From Vagococcus fessus (GTDB lineage: Bacteria; Bacillota; Bacilli; Lactobacillales; Vagococcaceae): 64,000 nt of DNA. The number at the start of each line of letters is the position of its first letter. The stretch's first letter is position 1. This document shows, in pieces, positions 59,459-64,000 of the stretch. The stretch spans positions 744,001 through 808,000 of the forward strand of contig NZ_NGJY01000001.1 of NCBI RefSeq assembly GCF_003987565.1, given 5' to 3'. The notes beneath the pieces are model-generated. The model did not search any database. It was not told the origin of the DNA and was given only the letters and a program-made list of their open reading frames with translations. A program made the translations under genes and the position numbers.

Positions 59459-59483
59459 ATTATAGCCTATTTTTATAAAATAG
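59459..59483 (-). promoter_or_regulatory. Promoter -10 and inverted repeat upstream of the acetyltransferase
   Basis: TATAAT (59459-59464) with a perfect 7-bp inverted repeat CTATTTT/AAAATAG (59467-59483) filling the spacer, and TGAAAGCG directly downstream. The repeat could be an operator or chance AT-rich sequence. Confidence 0.4.
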
Positions 59484-59542
59484 TAGCATTTAACTATAAT
59501 TTTAGTGTTATTTTATAAAAAAATGATCAATTCACTCTAAAA

Positions 59543-59623
59543 TTATATTTTATTCACAATAAATTCACATTTAACGTATATTATATATACATACCAAGAA
59601 ACAACCCTAACAAACTTTTTCAT
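59543..59623 (-). CDS. Candidate 26-residue hydrophobic peptide
   Basis: ATG at 59621-59623 sits 6 nt after GGAGGAG, one of the strongest ribosome sites in the window. The peptide begins MKKFVRVVSWYVYIIYV and ends in a stop at 59543-59545: a basic start and one short membrane-like segment, the look of type I toxins. The ribosome site is in the loop of a perfect 10-bp hairpin (59622-59648). An apparent plus-strand transcript covers its start. I recognise no family; it may also be chance. Confidence 0.4.
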   Translation of the reverse strand: MKKFVRVVSWYVYIIYVKCEFIVNKI

Positions 59624-59692
59624 TATTTACTCCTCCAAAGTAAATAATAAAATCTCCTTGCCATCTGAGCTTGCTCAGGTGGCTATTTTTAT
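59590..59692 (+). ncRNA. Candidate antisense/small RNA opposite the 26-codon ORF
   Basis: A possible promoter (TTCACA 59553-59558, 18 bp, TATATT 59577-59582) would start an RNA near 59590. It contains the stem ATTATTTACT/AGTAAATAAT with a CCTCCAA loop complementary to a Shine-Dalgarno, and ends at GCCATCTGAGC/GCTCAGGTGGC followed by TATTTTTAT. Without a plus-strand protein gene nearby, the terminator itself argues for an RNA. The rest of the 339-bp gap 59407-59745 holds only promoter and terminator elements. Confidence 0.5.
59660..59692 (+). terminator. Plus-strand terminator of the candidate small RNA
   Basis: GC-rich 11-bp stem with one G-U pair and a very short loop, followed by TATTTTTAT; there is no T-run on the other strand. 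Confidence 0.75.
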
Positions 59693-59714
59693 GTTCATTT
59701 ACCTGTTGCTCAAA

Positions 59715-59745
59715 CAAAAAAACACTGGCAAAAGCCAGTGTTTTT
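59715..59745 (-). terminator. Terminator after prs
   Basis: Perfect stem AACACTGGC with GCCAGTGTT, AAAA loop, T-runs on both sides. Confidence 0.9.
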
Positions 59746-60717
59746 TTAAGATTTATTATGATAACCAAATAATGGACTCATTGCTATATTTTTATAAATA
59801 CGGTTAACTGCGTCCCCCATTAATCTAGAACATGTAATAATCTCTAAATTTGGTAGGTTAACTGTTTCAGGTAACTTGATTGAATCTGTTACACAGATTT
59901 TTTCAAACGGCGCTTCTGCTAAAATCGATGCCGCATCCCCATTGAATAGCCCATGTGACGCACAAGCATAAACGTCTTTAGCACCAGCCTCTTTTAATAC
60001 GTTTGCTGCTACTGCTAATGTGTGTCCCGTATTAATAATATCATCTACAACGATACATGTTTTATTCTCAACATTACCGATCACATAACTTTCTCTTTCG
60101 CTCTCATCATTTGAACATTGATCTACGATAGCAAGTGAGGCATCTAGATATTTTGCTAGAACACGCGCTCGACCTACTCCACTATTTTTCGGTGATACTA
60201 CCACAATATTCTCTCCCATTAAATCTTTTGCAAGATAATGCTCTTCGAACAACGGCATTGTAAATAAATTATCTACCGGAATATCAAAGAATCCTTGTAA
60301 TTGAACCGTATGTAGATCTAATGTTAACAATCTTGTAGCCCCAGCTTTTTCGATTAAATCCGCTACTAACTTAGCTGTAATTGGTTCTCTTGGTTTAGCT
60401 GTTCTATCTTGTCTTGCATAACCAAAGTACGGCATAACGATATTAATTGTTTTCGCACTTGCTCGTTTTAGAGCATCAATCATGATTAAAAGCTCTAATA
60501 AATTATCATTTACTGGATAACTTGTTCCCTGAACGATATAAACTTCATCACCACGAACACTTTCCTCGATATTAATTTGAAGCTCACCATCGCTAAATTG
60601 CTTAACACTACATTTTCCTAATGGTACTCCTACTACTGATGCAATTTTTTCTGCTAATTCTTGGTTTGAACTTAAACTAAAAAGTTTTAATTGTGATCCC
60701 AGTTCTGACTGTGTCAT
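59746..60717 (-). CDS. prs: Ribose-phosphate pyrophosphokinase
   Basis: 323 residues from the ATG at 60717, preceded by GGAGG; an upstream in-frame start is unlikely. LFSLSSNQELAEKIA, MPYFGYARQDR and the PRPP loop VDDIINTGHT are diagnostic. It makes PRPP for nucleotide, histidine, tryptophan and NAD synthesis. Confidence 0.96.
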   Translation of the reverse strand: MTQSELGSQLKLFSLSSNQELAEKIASVVGVPLGKCSVKQFSDGELQINIEESVRGDEVYIVQGTSYPVNDNLLELLIMIDALKRASAKTINIVMPYFGYARQDRTAKPREPITAKLVADLIEKAGATRLLTLDLHTVQLQGFFDIPVDNLFTMPLFEEHYLAKDLMGENIVVVSPKNSGVGRARVLAKYLDASLAIVDQCSNDESERESYVIGNVENKTCIVVDDIINTGHTLAVAANVLKEAGAKDVYACASHGLFNGDAASILAEAPFEKICVTDSIKLPETVNLPNLEIITCSRLMGDAVNRIYKNIAMSPLFGYHNKS

Positions 60718-60786
60718 AACATCCTCCAATATAATTTTTATGAGTACATCGCTGCACACTATCCCTTATATTCTATCAGATTTCGC

Positions 60787-60809
60787 AGTGATTTTCATAT
60801 AAAATCACT
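60787..60809. promoter_or_regulatory. Inverted repeat between prs and the ABC transporter
   Basis: Perfect 9-bp arms AGTGATTTT and AAAATCACT with a CATAT spacer, between divergent genes. It could be an operator for either; no regulator is recognised. Confidence 0.45.
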
Positions 60810-60937
60810 CATTTACTCTTTTTTTTCAAACAGCGTTCGATTTATGCTTGATTTTGTATTTTTATACATTTTATTCTTGTTTTTATGAATATTTAATGAT
60901 AATATACAATTTATAACTTAACAGAAGGAGCGCTATT

Positions 60938-62386
60938 ATGAAAATCAACCGTATTTCTTTACCACTTTTACTTTTTACTATTCTTAGCTTTTTATTCATT
61001 ACTCCGAGTATTTATGCATCTGAAGGCTCAACTTTAGAACGTATTAAGGAAAAGGGAACTTTAACTATTGGCCTAAGCGCTGACTACCCTCCTTACGAAT
61101 TCCATGCCACAGTCAACGGAAAAGATACCGTTGTGGGTGCTGATGTTTCGATGGGGGAAAAAATTGCCAAAGACCTTGGCGTCACACTTAAAATTGAAGA
61201 ACTTGGTTTTGATGCCTTACTCGGCTCACTCCAAACAGGAAAAGTCGACCTAGTCATTTCAGGAATGGCACCCACACCTGAAAGGGAAAAAGAAGTTGCC
61301 TTTTCTAATCCTTACTTACAATTAGATCAAAAAATAATCATTAGAAAAGAAGACCAAGAGAAATTTAAAACAACATCTGATTTTTCTGATTCAAAAGTTG
61401 GCGCTCAAAAACAATCGACTCAAGAAGCCTTGGCTCAAAAAGAATTAACTGGTGCCAAAATCGTATCCCTTCAAAAAGTGACGGATATGATTATGACCCT
61501 GCAAAATAAAAAAGTAGACGCTATCGTTTTAGAAGGACCTGTTGCTGAAGCTTATGTGTCACAAAATAGCGAATTAACCCTTGCTGATGTAAAATTTAAA
61601 GAGGGTGATTCAGAACTTGCAATCGCTCTAAAAAAAGAACAACCTGAACTTTTAACTGCAGTAAATAAAAGTATTAAACAAATCGACGATCAAGAGCTAA
61701 TGCCGTCATATAAAGAAGCTGCCGCTAAACTAATGTTAGCTGATGATACAAGTTTTTTTGAAAAATACGGTGGTAATTTTGCTAAAGGAACATTCTATAC
61801 TATTTTCTTAGCTTTAGTGGGTGTATTAAGCGGAGCTGTATTAGGAACAATTTTGGCTTTTATGAAGCTTTCTAAAACAAAATTAATCAAAACTTTCGCT
61901 GTTATCTATATTGAATATGTTCGTGGTACACCTCTACTTGTTCAAATTTTTCTAGTCTACTTCGGCACAACCTCATTAGGACTTGATGTTAATGCCTTAA
62001 CTGCTGGCTGTATAGCTTTGGCTTTAAATAGTGCAGCTTATGTGGCTGAAATTATTAGAGCTGGTATTAATGCAGTAGACAAAGGACAACTTGAAGCCGC
62101 TCGTTCTCTTGGTATGACTGAATACGAAGGGATGAAATTAATCGTACTACCACAAGCTATTAAGAATATTTTACCTGCCTTAGCCAATGAATTTGTCACA
62201 GTCATCAAAGAATCATCTGTTGTGTCAGTCATTGGGGTATCTGATTTAATGTTCCAAGCAGGAGTAGTTCAAGGCGCGAGCTTTAAACCATTCTTACCGA
62301 TCGTCATTGTTTCTATTATTTACTTTATTTTAACGTTTAGTTTATCTCGCTTAATTGGTGTTGCTGAAAGGAGAATGGAAAATTAA
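60938..62386 (+). CDS. Amino acid ABC transporter, fused substrate-binding and permease protein (GlnP-like)
   Basis: 482 residues: a signal/anchor segment (about 1-27, ending SIYASEG), one family-3 solute-binding domain (about 30-265, with ADYPPYEFH and [13 protein letters not shown]), then a HisM-type permease domain with [13 protein letters not shown] and the EAA loop [22 protein letters not shown]. It imports polar amino acids such as glutamine, glutamate or arginine; the exact ligand cannot be read. Lactococcal GlnP has two binding domains, this has one. Its stop overlaps the ATPase start. Confidence 0.92.
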   Translation: MKINRISLPLLLFTILSFLFITPSIYASEGSTLERIKEKGTLTIGLSADYPPYEFHATVNGKDTVVGADVSMGEKIAKDLGVTLKIEELGFDALLGSLQTGKVDLVISGMAPTPEREKEVAFSNPYLQLDQKIIIRKEDQEKFKTTSDFSDSKVGAQKQSTQEALAQKELTGAKIVSLQKVTDMIMTLQNKKVDAIVLEGPVAEAYVSQNSELTLADVKFKEGDSELAIALKKEQPELLTAVNKSIKQIDDQELMPSYKEAAAKLMLADDTSFFEKYGGNFAKGTFYTIFLALVGVLSGAVLGTILAFMKLSKTKLIKTFAVIYIEYVRGTPLLVQIFLVYFGTTSLGLDVNALTAGCIALALNSAAYVAEIIRAGINAVDKGQLEAARSLGMTEYEGMKLIVLPQAIKNILPALANEFVTVIKESSVVSVIGVSDLMFQAGVVQGASFKPFLPIVIVSIIYFILTFSLSRLIGVAERRMEN

Positions 62387-63108
62387 TGATTACTATAAAA
62401 GACTTACACAAAGATTTTGGTTCTAACCACGTCTTAACGGGTATCGATTTAACTATCAATGAAGGAGAGGTTGTTGTGATTATCGGCCCTTCCGGAAGTG
62501 GTAAAAGTACCCTACTTCGTTGTCTAAACTTACTAGAAGAACCTACTTCAGGCTCTATCGAATTCGAGGGGCAAGAATTAACGTCTAAAAAAACAGATAT
62601 TAATCAACTTAGACAAAAAATGGGCATGGTTTTCCAAAACTTCAACTTATTCCCTCATAAAACAGTTTTGGAAAATCTAACACTGAGTCCCACTAAAGTA
62701 AAAAAAGAAGCCTTAGATGTTACTGAAAAAAATAGTCGTCATTTACTAGCAAAAGTTGGCCTCGCTGATAAGGAAACGGCTTATCCCAACCAACTTTCTG
62801 GTGGACAAAAACAACGTGTTGCTATTGCAAGAGCCCTTGCTATGGCACCTGATGTGATGCTGTTTGATGAACCAACCTCTGCTCTTGACCCTGAAATGGT
62901 AGGAGAAGTTTTACAAGTTATGAAAGACTTGGCTAAAGACGGTATGACGATGGTTATTGTGACTCATGAAATGGGCTTTGCAAAAGAAGTAGCCGATCGT
63001 GTTATTTTTATGGCTGATGGGATTATTCAAGAAGAAGGTCAGCCCGATGTTATTTTTGATGCCCCTCAAAATCCTAGAACTCAAGATTTTTTAAGTAAAG
63101 TTCTATAA
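62386..63108 (+). CDS. Amino acid ABC transporter ATP-binding protein (GlnQ-like)
   Basis: 240 residues. Walker [11 protein letters not shown]-loop [17 protein letters not shown], signature LSGGQKQR and Walker [14 protein letters not shown] are complete. Shares TAATG with the preceding transporter gene, so the two make one complex at the membrane. Confidence 0.95.
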   Translation: MITIKDLHKDFGSNHVLTGIDLTINEGEVVVIIGPSGSGKSTLLRCLNLLEEPTSGSIEFEGQELTSKKTDINQLRQKMGMVFQNFNLFPHKTVLENLTLSPTKVKKEALDVTEKNSRHLLAKVGLADKETAYPNQLSGGQKQRVAIARALAMAPDVMLFDEPTSALDPEMVGEVLQVMKDLAKDGMTMVIVTHEMGFAKEVADRVIFMADGIIQEEGQPDVIFDAPQNPRTQDFLSKVL

Positions 63109-63119
63109 TAGAACGCTAA

Positions 63120-63172
63120 AGACTTACCTCCTCTTTCTTAGAAATAAGCGAGTTGGAGGTTATTTTATTTTA
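63120..63172 (+). terminator. Terminator after the ABC transporter operon
   Basis: Stem TTACCTCC with GGAGGTTA enclosing a second CTTA/TAAG pairing, followed by TTTTATTTTAAT. Confidence 0.6.
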
Positions 63173-63200
63173 ATCATTCTTTTATTTTTATACGAATTAT

Positions 63201-63229
63201 TTGAATCTTGCCTTTAAACTCTCTATAAT
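63201..63229 (+). promoter_or_regulatory. Sigma-A promoter of the metallopeptidase gene
   Basis: TTGAAT (63201-63206), 17 bp, TATAAT (63224-63229). Confidence 0.75.
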
Positions 63230-63267
63230 AGGAAAGAATATGACAATACTAATTTGAGGTGTATATT

Positions 63268-64000
63268 ATGAAATGGCGCGGACAAAGACAAAGTAGCAAC
63301 GTAGAAGACCGAACGGGTAATCGTTCTGGTGGTATGGGTGGGTTTCCTACTGGTAATATGGCTCGTGGTGGCGGAGTCGGAACACTTGTACTTATTGCAA
63401 TGATGTTATTATTTGGTGGCGGTGGTGGTCTTTCTTCTATATTAAATACAGTACCAAACCCAGCCCCAGCTAGAAGTACTCAACAAGATTCACAGCAAAC
63501 TAAAGACCGTAAAGAATTTATATCAGTCGTCTTCGGACATCTAGAAGACTTTTGGGAAGATGAATTTAGACGTGAAGGTATGCCTTATGAACAACCTAAA
63601 ATGGTCCTTTACTCAGGTCGTGTCCAAACGGCTTGTGGTTCTGCAGACTCTTCTGTTGGACCGTTCTACTGCCCCGGAGATAGAAAAGTTTACCTGGACT
63701 TATCTTTTAATGATGAACTAGCTAATAAATTTAAAGCAAAAGGCGATTTTGCAATGGCCTACGTTGTGGCTCATGAAGTGGGACATCACGTTCAAGAACA
63801 ATTAGGAATTTCAGATCAGATGAACCGTTTAAGACGTCAACTTTCGACAAAAGAATACAATAAATATCAAGTTCGTATGGAGCTTCAAGCCGATTACTAT
63901 GCTGGTGTCTGGACACGTTATATTAATGATAAAACGTATAACGGGCAACCTATTTTAGAAATTGGGGATATTGAAGAAGCTCTAACTGCTGCAAACAGTA
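63268..64000 (+). CDS. YpfJ-type neutral zinc metallopeptidase, N-terminal part (cut by window edge)
   Basis: 244 codons are visible and the frame continues past the right edge. MKWRGQRQSSNVEDRTG, a glycine-rich membrane segment (about residues 35-60) and a C-terminal domain with the zinc motif AHEVGHHVQ and MELQADYYAGVW match the YpfJ/KPN_02809 family of membrane-anchored proteins. The enzymatic substrate is not known. ATG follows TTGAGG. Confidence 0.88.
   Translation, partial: MKWRGQRQSSNVEDRTGNRSGGMGGFPTGNMARGGGVGTLVLIAMMLLFGGGGGLSSILNTVPNPAPARSTQQDSQQTKDRKEFISVVFGHLEDFWEDEFRREGMPYEQPKMVLYSGRVQTACGSADSSVGPFYCPGDRKVYLDLSFNDELANKFKAKGDFAMAYVVAHEVGHHVQEQLGISDQMNRLRRQLSTKEYNKYQVRMELQADYYAGVWTRYINDKTYNGQPILEIGDIEEALTAANS

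Overview
The window reads as chromosomal DNA of a low-GC Gram-positive bacterium of the Lactobacillales, most likely Enterococcaceae and, as a guess, Vagococcus-like. The basis is AT-rich third positions, strong AGGAGG ribosome sites, Firmicutes-type PolC, a glmS ribozyme, and the gene orders rimP-nusA-ylxR-ylxQ-infB-rbfA, cdaA-cdaR-glmM-glmS and yqeG-yqeH-yhbY-nadD-yqeK-rsfS. Nearly everything is on the minus strand. I see no rRNA, tRNA, insertion sequence, prophage or CRISPR array.

Layout. (1) 1-7134: an accessory amino-acid catabolism block read right to left: permease, rocB-like peptidase, ornithine racemase (orr), a second permease, an EamA transporter and the start of 2,4-diaminopentanoate dehydrogenase (ord, cut by the window edge). 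This is part of the oxidative ornithine (Stickland-type) pathway, which is unusual for a lactic acid bacterium. The ord and permease promoters share a layout of a cre-like CcpA box over the -10 followed by an AT-rich inverted repeat. (2) 7380-34000: housekeeping genes: hemW, truB-ribF, the rimP-nusA-infB-rbfA operon with an attenuator-like hairpin in its leader, polC, proS, rseP, cdsA, uppS, frr, pyrH, tsf, rpsB, and tsaD/rimI/tsaB, then a degenerate GalT-like gene. (3) 34093-41620: nagB under NagR-like operators, then a glucuronate/fructuronate block (uxuB, uxuA, hexuronide symporter, uxaC) with a divergent GntR regulator and matching 16-bp operators. (4) 41618-47051: glmS with its ribozyme plus three NagR-like boxes, then glmM, cdaR and cdaA, linking amino-sugar and c-di-AMP synthesis. 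(5) 47176-49858: a GH13 glucosidase and its LacI-type regulator, each with a GTAAACGTTTAC palindrome. (6) 50028-54084: a small membrane-anchored protein and pyruvate:ferredoxin/flavodoxin oxidoreductase. (7) 54279-60717: a methyltransferase, rsfS (which has no AUG, GUG or UUG start), yqeK, nadD, yhbY, yqeH, yqeG, an acetyltransferase and prs. (8) 60938-64000: a fused substrate-binding/permease amino-acid ABC transporter with its ATPase, and the start of a YpfJ-type zinc metallopeptidase.

Points most worth a second look: the rsfS non-canonical start; a 339-bp gap at 59407-59745 holding a 26-codon hydrophobic ORF with a strong ribosome site and an apparent antisense transcription unit on the other strand (type I toxin-antitoxin-like); layered control of glmS (ribozyme plus NagR-like boxes); the ornithine cluster with its repeated promoter layout; and an intact but catalytically degenerate GalT homologue next to tsaB. 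All family assignments were made by reading motifs from memory; no database search was run.
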